A DNA stretch of 64,000 nucleotides from Pollutimonas sp036675275 (GTDB taxonomy: Bacteria > Pseudomonadota > Gammaproteobacteria > Burkholderiales > Burkholderiaceae_B). Made by a program: the position numbers and the translations under genes. The DNA is taken from the NCBI GenBank assembly GCA_036675275.1, contig JAKFFG010000031.1, positions 62,001-126,000 on the forward strand, given 5' to 3'. The notes under the pieces are model-generated. The model saw only the letters and a list, made by a program, of their open reading frames with translations. It did not search any database and was not told the DNA's origin. This document shows, one piece after another, positions 8,431 to 16,753 of the stretch (the first letter of the stretch is position 1; each line of letters opens with the position of its first letter).

Positions 8431-8985
8431 TTACTTTCTGTCGGATGACGATGTAGCGCGGCTCACTTTGACCTCGGTCGTCGATTCCGCGCTGACTGCC
8501 GATGATGCCTCTTTGTCGGACCTATGTACGCGGCGCCTGGAAGTCATTTCAGCATCCATAGACATCAAGCTGTCCGAACCGTTTTCCTTTCCAAGGCGCT
8601 CGAACTCTTTTTTCAGACGCGCCAGGTCGGCATCGCTCAGCGTATCAAGGTTGACCATTTCCGTACGCGCACCCTGCATGGCGCAAAGCAATTCGTCCAG
8701 CTTGAGTTGAACACTCACCGCCTCGCGATTCTGAGTGTTCTGAATAAGAAACACCATCAGGAAAGTAATGATGGTCGTGCCGGTATTGATGACCAATTGC
8801 CAGGTGTCGGAAAATCCGAACAGCGGTCCGGTTATCGCCCAAAGGAGAACCAGCCCGATGGCTATCATGAATGACCATGACGTGCCCACGATATTTGAAA
8901 TGCGTTCAGCCAATACGCGAAAAGTTTCTTCCATGATTGCATCCGTTAAAAAACCGCCCAGAGAATTATTGTTCGAGAGCGGCAT
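8431..8985 (-). CDS. Low-affinity iron permease family membrane protein
   Basis: About 184 residues. Two transmembrane segments (SFMIAIGLVLLWAITGPLFGF and LVINTGTTIITFLMVFLIQ) are followed by NTQNREAVSVQLKLDELL, the signature of the Iron_permease (pfam04120-like) family. The family name comes from fungal Fet4-like homology; transport by bacterial members is unproven. The last 40 or so residues are rich in Ser, Arg and Glu and look disordered. The start is uncertain: 8985 gives MPLSNNN, 9054 gives 23 more residues, and similarity really begins at MEETFRVLAERIS. Confidence 0.75.
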   Translation of the reverse strand: MPLSNNNSLGGFLTDAIMEETFRVLAERISNIVGTSWSFMIAIGLVLLWAITGPLFGFSDTWQLVINTGTTIITFLMVFLIQNTQNREAVSVQLKLDELLCAMQGARTEMVNLDTLSDADLARLKKEFERLGKENGSDSLMSMDAEMTSRRRVHRSDKEASSAVSAESTTEVKVSRATSSSDRK

Positions 8986-9185
8986 TGTTCGAGTCTTCTG
9001 ATTGTAGTGACAATATTGCGGCAGGCAGCGTATGTTTTGCAGCAGCCCGTTCAAATGGAATATCCAAATTCCAACGTAATCGTTCCTCCCCGTAGCCGCT
9101 CAAAATAAAATAGAAAGTATCAATCGGAACCGGCCTTCGACTATACGAGGGCGTATCCGCCACAACTACCTTCTGAGCGAACCAC

Positions 9186-10448
9186 ATGGCCACACTACCC
9201 GATGTCACCAGGCAACACACCGTGCTTATTATTGGAGCCGGAACTGCCGGGGCTGCCGTAGCGTCCCGTTTGCGTCGCGCGCGGCCCGATCTGGACATTG
9301 CGATCGTCGATCCATCCCCTTTCCACTATTATCAGCCAGCCTGGACCCTGGTCGGCGGCGGCCAGTATTCGCCCGAGAAAACTGAACGCAGGATGGCCAG
9401 TATCCTGCCGGCAGACGTCGTACATATACAGGATCGTGTTGCGGCGCTCATGCCCGATCGCAACTCGCTTGTTTTAAAAGACGGCGGGCATCTGAACTAC
9501 GAGTTTCTGGTAGTGGCGGCAGGCATACAGTTGAACTGGAATGCGATCGAAGGCCTGCCGGACGCCCTGGGCAAGCATGGCGTAAGCAGCAATTATCGCT
9601 ATGACCTTGCTCCGTATACATGGGAATGTGTACAAAACTTCACGGGTGGCGTAGCGCTCTTTACGCAGCCCAGCGGACAAATCAAGTGTGCCGGGGCGCC
9701 CCAGAAGGCGCTGTACCTGACCGCCGACGCACTGCGCAAGCGCACGATCAGAACGGATTTGCGATTCTACACAGCCGGCGCCGCCATGTTCGGTGTTCCG
9801 TTTTATTCAAAGGCGCTGGAAGCGGTCATGGCAGCGTACGGGGCGCAGGCTTGCCTGGGACGTGAACTGGTCGCAGTCGATGGCCCGAAAAAAATCGCCG
9901 TGTTCGAAACCCTTGTCGACGGACTGAAGCATAGCGAAGAAATAAGCTTTGATTTTTTGCATGTCGTGCCGCCGCAGAGTGCACCGGATTTCATACGGGA
10001 CAGTACGCTGGCCGACAAGGCGGGTTGGCTGGACGTCGACAAGTTCACCCTGCGGCACGTCCGGCACGCGAATGTATTCGGAATCGGCGATTGCACATCG
10101 ACGCCCAACAGCAAGACCGCGGCAGCGGTAAAAAGCCAGTTGCCCATCCTGGTCGGCAACCTGCTGGAAGCCTTGGCGGGGCAAGCCCCCAATGCCCGAT
10201 ACGACGGTTATGCCGCATGTCCGCTGACAACGTCGGCCGGCAGGGTTCTTCTGGCGGAATTCAGTTACAGTGGCGTGATCACGCCAAGTCTGCCCCTGGA
10301 CCCGCGCGTGCCGCGCCGCCTGTATTGGTGGTTGAAGAAATCCTTCCTGCCATTCTTCTACTGGAACATCCTTTTGAAGGGCAGAAAACTGGCCAGCTTT
10401 CACCGGAAGCGCGCCTTTCCTGACGCGCTTCCGGGTATCCAGCCATAG
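9186..10448 (+). CDS. Sulfide:quinone oxidoreductase, type II (SQOR-like)
   Basis: A 420-residue flavoprotein of the SQR family. The N-terminal FAD motif is VLIIGAGTAGAAVASRL; YYQPAWTLVGGG and the second nucleotide motif with FGIGDCTSTPNSKTAAAVKSQ follow. Two cysteines sit where mitochondrial-type SQOR has its redox pair: Cys168 in QIKCAGAP and Cys345 in YAACPLTT. The C-terminus is basic and aromatic (RRLYWWLKKSFLPFFYWN), suited to membrane and quinone contact. It oxidises sulfide to a persulfide and passes electrons to quinone. It converges on the cytochrome c gene with a one-base gap. Confidence 0.88.
   Translation: MATLPDVTRQHTVLIIGAGTAGAAVASRLRRARPDLDIAIVDPSPFHYYQPAWTLVGGGQYSPEKTERRMASILPADVVHIQDRVAALMPDRNSLVLKDGGHLNYEFLVVAAGIQLNWNAIEGLPDALGKHGVSSNYRYDLAPYTWECVQNFTGGVALFTQPSGQIKCAGAPQKALYLTADALRKRTIRTDLRFYTAGAAMFGVPFYSKALEAVMAAYGAQACLGRELVAVDGPKKIAVFETLVDGLKHSEEISFDFLHVVPPQSAPDFIRDSTLADKAGWLDVDKFTLRHVRHANVFGIGDCTSTPNSKTAAAVKSQLPILVGNLLEALAGQAPNARYDGYAACPLTTSAGRVLLAEFSYSGVITPSLPLDPRVPRRLYWWLKKSFLPFFYWNILLKGRKLASFHRKRAFPDALPGIQP
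10403..10434. repeat. 11-bp perfect inverted repeat inside the 3' end of the SQR gene
   Basis: CCGGAAGCGCG (10403-10413) is matched by its exact complement at 10424-10434, with a 10-base loop. It lies within the last codons of the SQR gene, at the junction with the convergent cytochrome gene. There is no U-tract on either side, so it is not a classical terminator; it may stabilise or end transcripts in another way. Confidence 0.5.
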
Positions 10449-10449
10449 T

Positions 10450-10788
10450 CTATTCCGGTTTGCACTCGAGGCCTTCGTAGAAGGCTGCAAGATTCTCGAT
10501 GTCCGCGTCGGACAAGTTTGCGACCATCAACGACATCATCTCGTCCTTTCGGGCTCCTGACTTGAAGTCGCGCAATGCCTTGGCAAGGTAAATGGCATTC
10601 TGGCCCGCCAGATTGGGCGCCCCTGGCAGCGTGGCGACCCCGTTCATCCCATGGCATGTTGCGCACTGCACCGCTTTGGCCCGGCCCGCCGCCAGGTCGG
10701 CCGACCATGCCGGCGCCGTCAGCGACAGCGCGCCCAGGACCGCGCAGCAAACACTTGCCAGGACTGCAAGGCCACTACTTGCCCTCAT
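10450..10788 (-). CDS. Periplasmic c-type cytochrome (class I)
   Basis: About 112 residues with a Sec signal peptide (hydrophobic run ending APAWSA) and one haem site CATCH, plus a downstream MMSLMV region that supplies the axial Met. It resembles the small cytochrome c4/c553-type carriers. The ATG at 10788 lies inside the 3' end of the PQQ-type dehydrogenase gene (14-base overlap), so the two are translationally coupled and the cytochrome is probably the electron acceptor of that enzyme. An earlier in-frame start at 10842 would sit deeper in the upstream gene and spoil the signal peptide. Confidence 0.88.
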   Translation of the reverse strand: MRASSGLAVLASVCCAVLGALSLTAPAWSADLAAGRAKAVQCATCHGMNGVATLPGAPNLAGQNAIYLAKALRDFKSGARKDEMMSLMVANLSDADIENLAAFYEGLECKPE

Positions 10789-12037
10789 ACGAAATCCTGT
10801 AGATGGCCCCGACATAGTCATCAGACACCAACAGTGATCCATCGGGAAGCATGGCTACATCGACCGGGCGACCAAGGTATTCGTTATTGGGGGTTAGCCA
10901 TCCTTCGGCAAATACCTCGGTTTTGTCCGCAGTGCCGTCTTCCTTCAGGCTGGTGAACATGACCCGGGCGCCGATGGGTTCGGTGCGATTCCAGGACCCG
11001 TGCTGCGCAGAGAAAATGCCGCCGCGATACTGCTCGGGAAACATCTGGCCGTTATAGAACATCATGCCCAGATCGGCAGCATGGGCGTCCATTTCGACTT
11101 GCGGGAAGACCACATCGACTGGTGGCTCTGTACCTTTGAACTCGACCGTCTTGACGTCGCCTCCACCGTAATACGGGAAGCCGAAGTGTTGACCCATCTC
11201 GGTTGCGCGATTCAGTTCGCCGGGGGGAATGTCGTCTCCCATGCCGTCGACCTGGTTGTCGGTGAACCACAAGGTCTTGTCTTTGGGATTGAAGTCCAGT
11301 CCCACCGAGTTGCGTACGCCTTGCGCATAGACTTCACGATTTTCGCCGTTCTGGTCCATGCGTATAATGCCCATCATTCCATTTTTGGCGTAAATTTCGG
11401 CCTTTTCAGCGGACGGGACGTTGAATGGATTGCCCAAGGTGATGTAGAGCTTGTTGTCGGGCCCGACACGGCAAGCCCGGGCACCGTGGTTGAAGCTTTC
11501 TTCCGCCACCGGAACCAGTTCGCCTTGTGCCACGACGATGCCGGCTGCCACATCGGGGCCCTCGTAGAAGAACTCTGCCGCGGGGTACACCAGCACGCGA
11601 TTGTGCTCTACCGCGTAAAGCATACCGTCACGCGAAAAGCAGACGCCATTGGGAACTTTCATGGTCACGGAAGGCGCGAAGCGCTTCACGTCGTCGGCGA
11701 CTCGGCTTTTGGTCCTGTCGGTCACAGACCAGATTTTCGTTTTCCGGGTACCGGCAAAAACCACGCCGGTGGATGGGCCTACAGCCATGTGGCGGGCGTC
11801 TGGCACCATGGCGTAAAGTGCAATCTTGAAACCCTGAGGCAACTTTATATTCTCGAGATTGCGCTTCACGGCATCGGCTTGAGGGCCTGTTTGCGGCACG
11901 GATTCAATATCAAGCGATGCCCCCGTGGTATTCATGTTCATGAGTTTTTGAACATTATCCTGGGCCAGTGCAGACCCTGCAAATGCACTGCAGGCCACAC
12001 CCACTACTACAGCTGAAATACGCGTCGTGACTTTCAT
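10775..12037 (-). CDS. Secreted PQQ-dependent sugar/sorbosone dehydrogenase-like protein
   Basis: A 420-residue protein with a Sec signal peptide (cleavage near GSALAQ) and a six-bladed propeller of the soluble glucose/sorbosone dehydrogenase family. Family landmarks are LPQGFKIALYA, HMAVGPSTGVVFAGTR, VPNGVCFSRDGMLYAVE, YAQGVRNSVGLDFNP, LWFTDNQVDGMGDDIPPGE, HAADLGMMFY, FSAQHGSWNR and GRPVDVAMLPDGSLLVSDD. It should oxidise a sugar or alcohol in the periplasm, handing electrons to the overlapping cytochrome c gene product. No PQQ synthesis genes are in the window, and the true substrate is unknown. Confidence 0.85.
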   Translation of the reverse strand: MKVTTRISAVVVGVACSAFAGSALAQDNVQKLMNMNTTGASLDIESVPQTGPQADAVKRNLENIKLPQGFKIALYAMVPDARHMAVGPSTGVVFAGTRKTKIWSVTDRTKSRVADDVKRFAPSVTMKVPNGVCFSRDGMLYAVEHNRVLVYPAAEFFYEGPDVAAGIVVAQGELVPVAEESFNHGARACRVGPDNKLYITLGNPFNVPSAEKAEIYAKNGMMGIIRMDQNGENREVYAQGVRNSVGLDFNPKDKTLWFTDNQVDGMGDDIPPGELNRATEMGQHFGFPYYGGGDVKTVEFKGTEPPVDVVFPQVEMDAHAADLGMMFYNGQMFPEQYRGGIFSAQHGSWNRTEPIGARVMFTSLKEDGTADKTEVFAEGWLTPNNEYLGRPVDVAMLPDGSLLVSDDYVGAIYRISYEGK

Positions 12038-12267
12038 GTATTGTCTCCCAGTATTAGAAAAACTCTGCGTGTCTGCCGTACTGCAAGCGTATCGATGCTA
12101 CTCCCATTCAATACTGAAACACTAGGCTTTTTATCCTAAAGTCGGCCCCGATCATTACGTCTCTTGCCTGTTCGCGGCAGGATGGTCTCCGGTGGCTTTG
12201 CGAGTACGCCGTATAATCCATCTCGTGGCGCAATTTGCTTGCCACAGAACCCTAGCGATGGAACCAC

Positions 12268-12540
12268 ATGAAGAAGACCGACCTGGAAAAGAATAAAGCG
12301 TTGAAAATTGTGGAAAAGATGAAGAAAGGCGGCACGCCCGATCGCTACTCCAGCGATTCCGCGAGCGCTCCTATTGACCGCCGCGAACAGCGCAAGCTTG
12401 ATCAGGCCCAAGGGCTGGTCGCCTTTCCTGTCAAGATCAAGCAAGCGCAGGCCGACGAAATCCGCGCGCTGGCGACTGCTCAGAACGTCAGCACCAACGA
12501 AGTGGTAGGCGCGCTGCTGGAAAAGGCCTTGAAAAGCTGA
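12268..12540 (+). CDS. Small conserved hypothetical protein, possible ribbon-helix-helix type
   Basis: A 90-residue, Lys-rich protein. The N-terminal third is highly charged (KKTDLEKNKALKIVEKMKKGG). The C-terminal part (VKIKQAQADEIRALATAQNVSTNEVVGALLEKAL) has a short strand followed by two helices, which resembles a ribbon-helix-helix fold, but I do not recognise the family. A good -10 match (TATAAT, 12212-12217) lies upstream. It stands alone, convergent with leuD, and ends just before a bidirectional hairpin. Confidence 0.6.
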   Translation: MKKTDLEKNKALKIVEKMKKGGTPDRYSSDSASAPIDRREQRKLDQAQGLVAFPVKIKQAQADEIRALATAQNVSTNEVVGALLEKALKS

Positions 12541-12552
12541 AAAACGCAGAAA

Positions 12553-12593
12553 AGGCGACGGCCGTAATCTCTGCAGGGAGACGGCAGTCGCCT
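12553..12593. terminator. Hairpin between convergent genes, probable terminator
   Basis: AGGCGAC (12553-12559) pairs with GTCGCCT (12587-12593), and GCCGT (12561-12565) pairs with ACGGC (12581-12585), with one mismatch between them. On the minus strand the stem is followed by a T-rich stretch (TTTTCTGCGTTTTT), so it can end the leuD transcript. Plus-strand termination is less clear. Confidence 0.65.
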
Positions 12594-12608
12594 ATAGTAA
12601 AACTGGGC

Positions 12609-13253
12609 TCAGGAATTCGATAGACGGTCCCTGGTACGACTTGCAATGTCTTTCAGCCAGGGTTGTTGTGTCCAATGATGGCTGGTATACGCGTCGATAG
12701 CTTCCTTGTATGCCAGCGTAGCGCCTATCATGTCCAGATCATCCACAAACATCATCCGATGGCGCGCTGCAAGTTCGAACGTGGCGCTCACACCAGCGCT
12801 TTGTATGCTCATTGATTCAATGTCGATACGGACCGTCGCTTTCGCCGGGTCCGATGCGTCGGCCATGAGCGCCTGGATCTCGTCTTTACTGAGCATTGCA
12901 AGCAAAAGCCGGTTATTCATGGCGTTGGAATAGAAGATTTCCCCGAAACTGGGCGCGATGACAGCCTGGATGCCATACTGCTGCAGCCCCCAGACGGCAT
13001 GTTCACGACTCGATCCGCAGCCAAAGTTGGATCCTGCGATAAGAATTTTGGCACTCTTGTACACGGCTTGGTTCAACACAAAATCGCTGCGCAGTTGCCC
13101 GTCCCCGTCGAACCGCATATCGTACAGCACGCCTTTATCAAGGCCTTTTTTGTCTATGCCACGCAGAAATTGCTTGGGCATGATCTGGTCGGTATCGAGA
13201 TTGTCGTAGGGCAGTGGCGCGGCAATCCCCTGGATAATAAGCTTGTCATTCAT
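12609..13253 (-). CDS. leuD: LeuD-type hydro-lyase small subunit
   Basis: A 214-residue swivel-domain subunit of the isopropylmalate isomerase/aconitase family. Motifs are PYDNLDTDQIMPKQFL and the substrate-loop region GSNFGCGSSREHAVWGLQQYG with FGEIFYSNAMNN. With LeuC it interconverts hydroxy-acid isomers through a [4Fe-4S] cluster. Its ATG at 13253 overlaps the leuC stop by eight bases. Since the operon begins with a Bug-type binding protein and is faced by a LysR gene, with no leuB or leuA beside it, a catabolic or alternative substrate is possible; biosynthetic leucine use is not excluded. Confidence 0.88.
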   Translation of the reverse strand: MNDKLIIQGIAAPLPYDNLDTDQIMPKQFLRGIDKKGLDKGVLYDMRFDGDGQLRSDFVLNQAVYKSAKILIAGSNFGCGSSREHAVWGLQQYGIQAVIAPSFGEIFYSNAMNNRLLLAMLSKDEIQALMADASDPAKATVRIDIESMSIQSAGVSATFELAARHRMMFVDDLDMIGATLAYKEAIDAYTSHHWTQQPWLKDIASRTRDRLSNS

Positions 13254-14673
13254 GGCTGCTTCCTTCCATTGCAAATTCCCGTACATCTGTAATGACTCCG
13301 GTAATCGCGGCGGCGGCGGCCATCGCCGGGCTCATCAGGTGCGTAATGGCGCCCCTGCCCTGCCTGCCTTCGAAGTTGCGATTGGTGGTCGACGCGCAGC
13401 GTTGTCCCGGCGCCAGAACATCGTCGTTCATTGCGAGGCACATCGAGCAGCCCGGCTGGCGCCATTCGAAGCCGGCCTCTTTCAAGATGTTCGCGATGCC
13501 TTCGGCTTCCGCCATTTTTTTCACCGCGCCTGAACCCGGTACCACCATTGCCCGGACTCCCGGTGCAACTTTACGATTCACGACTATCGCGGCAACGGCA
13601 CGCAAGTCTTCTATGCGGCCATTTGTGCATGAACCGATAAAGACGTGCTGCACCGGTACGCCTTTAAGCATGGCGCCGCTGCTCAATCCGGTGTAGCGCA
13701 GTGCGTGTTCGGTCGAGGTGTCGGGAGTTTTGCCGTTATCGGCCATCGGCCGCGGCACGACACCGTCAACGGGAATAGCCTGATCGGGACTGGTTCCCCA
13801 AGTGACATAGGGCGCGACGTCGCTTGCGTCGAATTGGTGCTCACAGTCGAAGACCGCTTCCGCATCGCTGTTCAGGGTGGCCCAATGCGCCAGCGCATTC
13901 GCGTGATCGGCGCCGGAAATATCCGGCGCGCGACTCAGCACGTAATCGCAAGCCTTGCCGTCCGGCGCAATCAACGCGCCCCGGGCGCCCGCCTCGACGG
14001 CCATATTGCACAGGGTGAATCGGCCTTCGATGGACAATGCGTCAATAGCCGGTCCGCAGAACTCCACGACATAGCCGCGAGCGCCTTGCGCACCTATGCG
14101 GCTGATGATCATCAATATCAGGTCTTTCGCCGTTGTGCCGCAGGGCAATTTGCCCTCGACCCGTATACGCATATTCTGCGCAAGACGGTACACCAGCGTT
14201 TGCGTAGCCAGGACATGCTCGACTTCGGACGTTCCGATGCCGAATCCCAGTGCACCCAACGCCCCGTAGGTCGTCGTATGGCTGTCTCCGCAAATGACCA
14301 CCATGCCCGGACGGATCATGCCATGTTCCGGCGCGACGACGTGCTCGATGCCCTGCAGTCTGTCATTGGTGTCGAACAAGGGAATGCCATGGCGTTCGCA
14401 ATTGTTTTTCAGGTTGGTGGCCTGCAATGCGGATGCCGGGTCGGCGATGACTCTGGGCTGGACCGGATGTGTCGGTATGATATGACTGACCACGGCCACA
14501 TTCTGTCCCGGGGCGGGAACTGCCCGCCCTTTCTCGTGCAAACCAGCGAACGCCTGGGGGCTTGTGTACTCGTTCATCAAATGCAGGTCGGCATACAGCA
14601 GTACAGTGTGCTCATCCAGCCTGGCCACCGTATGCGTATCCACGAGTTTTTGGTACAGAGTGCGCGCAGTCAT
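13246..14673 (-). CDS. leuC: LeuC-type hydro-lyase large subunit
   Basis: A 475-residue [4Fe-4S] enzyme of the LeuC family. Visible landmarks: TLYQKLVDTHTVARLDE and NEYTSPQAFAGL at the N-terminus, CGDSHTTTYGALGALGFGIGTSEVEHVLATQ, and the three cluster cysteines in FIGSCTNGR and GCSMCLAMNDD. The ATG at 14673 lies 14 bases after the Bug gene's stop; similarity does not extend upstream. The sequence around the substrate (HTVLLYADLHLMNEY) differs from what I know of the standard betaproteobacterial LeuC, so this may be a second, pathway-specific copy. Confidence 0.9.
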   Translation of the reverse strand: MTARTLYQKLVDTHTVARLDEHTVLLYADLHLMNEYTSPQAFAGLHEKGRAVPAPGQNVAVVSHIIPTHPVQPRVIADPASALQATNLKNNCERHGIPLFDTNDRLQGIEHVVAPEHGMIRPGMVVICGDSHTTTYGALGALGFGIGTSEVEHVLATQTLVYRLAQNMRIRVEGKLPCGTTAKDLILMIISRIGAQGARGYVVEFCGPAIDALSIEGRFTLCNMAVEAGARGALIAPDGKACDYVLSRAPDISGADHANALAHWATLNSDAEAVFDCEHQFDASDVAPYVTWGTSPDQAIPVDGVVPRPMADNGKTPDTSTEHALRYTGLSSGAMLKGVPVQHVFIGSCTNGRIEDLRAVAAIVVNRKVAPGVRAMVVPGSGAVKKMAEAEGIANILKEAGFEWRQPGCSMCLAMNDDVLAPGQRCASTTNRNFEGRQGRGAITHLMSPAMAAAAAITGVITDVREFAMEGSSHE

Positions 14674-14687
14674 CGTGGCTATCCTGA

Positions 14688-15659
14688 TCAGTCTACTTTG
14701 ATGCCGCTGGCGGCAATGAGCTTGTTCCACTTCGCCAGGTCGCCGACGAGCAGTGTTTGAGCCTGGTCGGGGGTCGAAGGCGATGGATCATAGGCTTCCT
14801 TTACCATGCGATCTTTGAGTGCAGGCAGGTTCAGCGCCTGATTCAGCGTGGCGTTCAGCTTGTCGATCATGGGCTTCGGCGTACCGGCAGGCGCGATGAT
14901 CATGAACCAGGTCTCAAAGCTATAGTCCGGCAATCCGGCTTCCGCAATGGTGGGAACGTCGGGCATCAAGGGTGATCGCTTGGGTCCGGTTACGCCAAGC
15001 GCGCGCAGCTTTCCGCCTTGCACCTGAGGCAAGGCCGCCGACAATACGGGGAAACTGAGCTGCACATGTCCGCCTATGGTGTCCAGCATGGCAGGACCGC
15101 CTCCCCGATAAGGAATATGACCAATATCAGTTTTGGAAATCGATTTGAACAGTTCGGCCGCCATATGGAAGGTACTGCCGCTACCGGCTGATCCGTACAG
15201 CAGATCGCCGGGCTTGCTCTGGGCGGCTGCAATCAACTCCGATACGGACTTGGCGGGCAAATCGTTGTTGACGACCAATACATGCTGCGACGTGGCGACT
15301 GTTCCGACCGGGACCAGGTCCTTCAGAGTGTCGTAAGGCATCTTGGCATACAGGGAAGGATTGATGGCAAGCGAGACGGTCTGCAGGCCAACGGTGTAAC
15401 CATCGGCCTTGGACTTGGCGACGACGTCTACGCCGATATTGCCGCCAGCGCCGGAACGGTTTTCAATGACGACGGGCTGGCCAAGCGCTTTGGCCCATTC
15501 GTCTGAAACAAGGCGGGCTGCGATGTCTGCACTGCCGCCCGGCGCATAGGGAACCACGAGCTTGATCGCGCGCTCGGGGTAGGACTGTGCCGTACAGACC
15601 AGCGGCAACATCAATAGAGCGCCGCACAACAAGCGGCGTACCGGGATAAATGGGGTCAT
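14688..15659 (-). CDS. Bug-family tripartite tricarboxylate transporter binding protein
   Basis: A 323-residue periplasmic solute receptor of the Bug/TctC family, which is greatly expanded in Alcaligenaceae. It has a Sec signal peptide (LLCGALLMLPLVCTAQ), then the family landmarks YPERAIKLVVPYAPGGSADIAARL, VVIENRSGAGGNIG, HIPYRGGGPAML and LRALGVTGPKRSPLMPDVPTI. It binds an organic acid and presents it to a TctAB membrane pair, not present here. The start at 15659 has a clear AGGAG site. As first gene of an operon with leuC and leuD, its ligand may be their substrate. Confidence 0.92.
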   Translation of the reverse strand: MTPFIPVRRLLCGALLMLPLVCTAQSYPERAIKLVVPYAPGGSADIAARLVSDEWAKALGQPVVIENRSGAGGNIGVDVVAKSKADGYTVGLQTVSLAINPSLYAKMPYDTLKDLVPVGTVATSQHVLVVNNDLPAKSVSELIAAAQSKPGDLLYGSAGSGSTFHMAAELFKSISKTDIGHIPYRGGGPAMLDTIGGHVQLSFPVLSAALPQVQGGKLRALGVTGPKRSPLMPDVPTIAEAGLPDYSFETWFMIIAPAGTPKPMIDKLNATLNQALNLPALKDRMVKEAYDPSPSTPDQAQTLLVGDLAKWNKLIAASGIKVD

Positions 15660-15672
15660 CTTCGTCTCCTGA

Positions 15673-15717
15673 TTAATATTCTCAGCCATCAAGCAAGCCG
15701 ATGGCGAATGTTAATAT
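15673..15717. promoter_or_regulatory. Candidate LysR operator dyad between Bug gene and lysR
   Basis: An imperfect dyad: TTAATATT...GCCATC (15673-15690) is answered by GATGGC...TTAATAT (15700-15717). It lies in the 144-base gap between the divergent Bug operon and the LysR gene, where LysR-type sites are normally found. A T-N11-A motif is not sharply defined. Confidence 0.4.
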
Positions 15718-15803
15718 GGCGTGGAAACCGGATAATGTCGTCAATGGCATTACATTATTTCCATGGGCGACATAGTCCATTGCAAACCAGGCAGTCGAAG
15801 CAG

Positions 15804-16727
15804 ATGGACGCTATCTCCGATATTGGTTTTTTTGTCTTGCTCGCCAAGCACGCTTCGCTGGCGCGCGCCGCGCAGGAGCTCGGCGTCACCCCGCCTACCG
15901 TCAGCAAGCGCCTGGCGGCGCTGGAGCAGCGTCTGGGCGTGCGCTTGATGCATAGAACTACGCGGCGTATTGCCCTGACCGTAGAGGGAGAAGCGTATCT
16001 GGCCGAAGGCGCGCGCCTGCTCGATGAGTTGAATGTGCTCGAACAGACCGTGGCTGGCGGGCGTGCTGTTCCACGAGGACTGCTTCGAGTGCATGCAACC
16101 CTGGGATTCGGGCGGCGTCATATTGTGCCGGCCGTTTCCCGGTTTCTGCGCGCGCACCCCGAAGTCGAAATCCAGCTTCAATTAAGCGATCGGCCTGTGA
16201 ATCTTGTGGAACAGGGATTCGATGTCGCGATTCGTTTTGGAGAGATCCCGGATTCCCGGTTGACCACGCGCACGATCGCTTTCAATCGGCGCTTGCTCTG
16301 CGCTTCGCCACAGTACCTCAAAGAGTACGGCGCACCTGCGCGTCCTGGCGAGCTCTCGTCACACAGCTGCATCACCATACGGGAAAGCGATGAAACCTAC
16401 GGCACATGGCATCTTACGCAGGGCGCCCGTGCAGAAACCGTAAAGGTGCGGGGTCGCGTAAGTGTAAATGACGGCGAGGCGGCGCTGGCATGGGCATTGG
16501 ACGGCCATGGCATTCTGATGCGCTCGGAATGGGATGCGGCTCCCTATTTGCAATCAGGGCGTCTGCGACAGGTATTGGAAGGCTGGACGCTGCCCTCGGC
16601 CAATGTGGTGGCGGTATACCCCACCCGACAGAATCTTTCTGCACGCACCCGCTCGTTTGTCGACGAACTTGCAGACTGGTTCAGTGCACAGCGGATCGCC
16701 GGCACGCCGCCTGAAAGCCGCTGGTGA
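15804..16727 (+). CDS. LysR-family transcriptional regulator
   Basis: A 307-residue regulator. The N-terminal winged helix-turn-helix (FFVLLAKHASLARAAQELGVTPPTVSKRLAALEQRLGVRLMHRTTR) is typical. The effector domain (GLLRVHATLGFGRRHIVPAVSRF, LVEQGFDVAIRFGEIPDSRL) belongs to the CrgA/DmlR-like group. The start at 15804 places the HTH at the usual position; earlier in-frame codons have no family match. It is divergent from the Bug-leuC-leuD operon and probably regulates it in response to the imported acid or its metabolite. Confidence 0.92.
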   Translation: MDAISDIGFFVLLAKHASLARAAQELGVTPPTVSKRLAALEQRLGVRLMHRTTRRIALTVEGEAYLAEGARLLDELNVLEQTVAGGRAVPRGLLRVHATLGFGRRHIVPAVSRFLRAHPEVEIQLQLSDRPVNLVEQGFDVAIRFGEIPDSRLTTRTIAFNRRLLCASPQYLKEYGAPARPGELSSHSCITIRESDETYGTWHLTQGARAETVKVRGRVSVNDGEAALAWALDGHGILMRSEWDAAPYLQSGRLRQVLEGWTLPSANVVAVYPTRQNLSARTRSFVDELADWFSAQRIAGTPPESRW

Positions 16728-16753
16728 CTGCAGTAAGGGCTGTGGGATGCATT

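Noticed and set aside
10999..12016. Long plus-strand open frame (338 codons) opposite the PQQ-type dehydrogenase
   Set aside because: It is antisense to a gene with clear family motifs and signal peptide, has no recognisable domain, and is rich in His/Val as expected of a GC-rich shadow frame.
13645..14760. Plus-strand open frame opposite leuC
   Set aside because: LeuC cluster cysteines and family motifs lie on the minus strand; the shadow is a by-product of codon bias.
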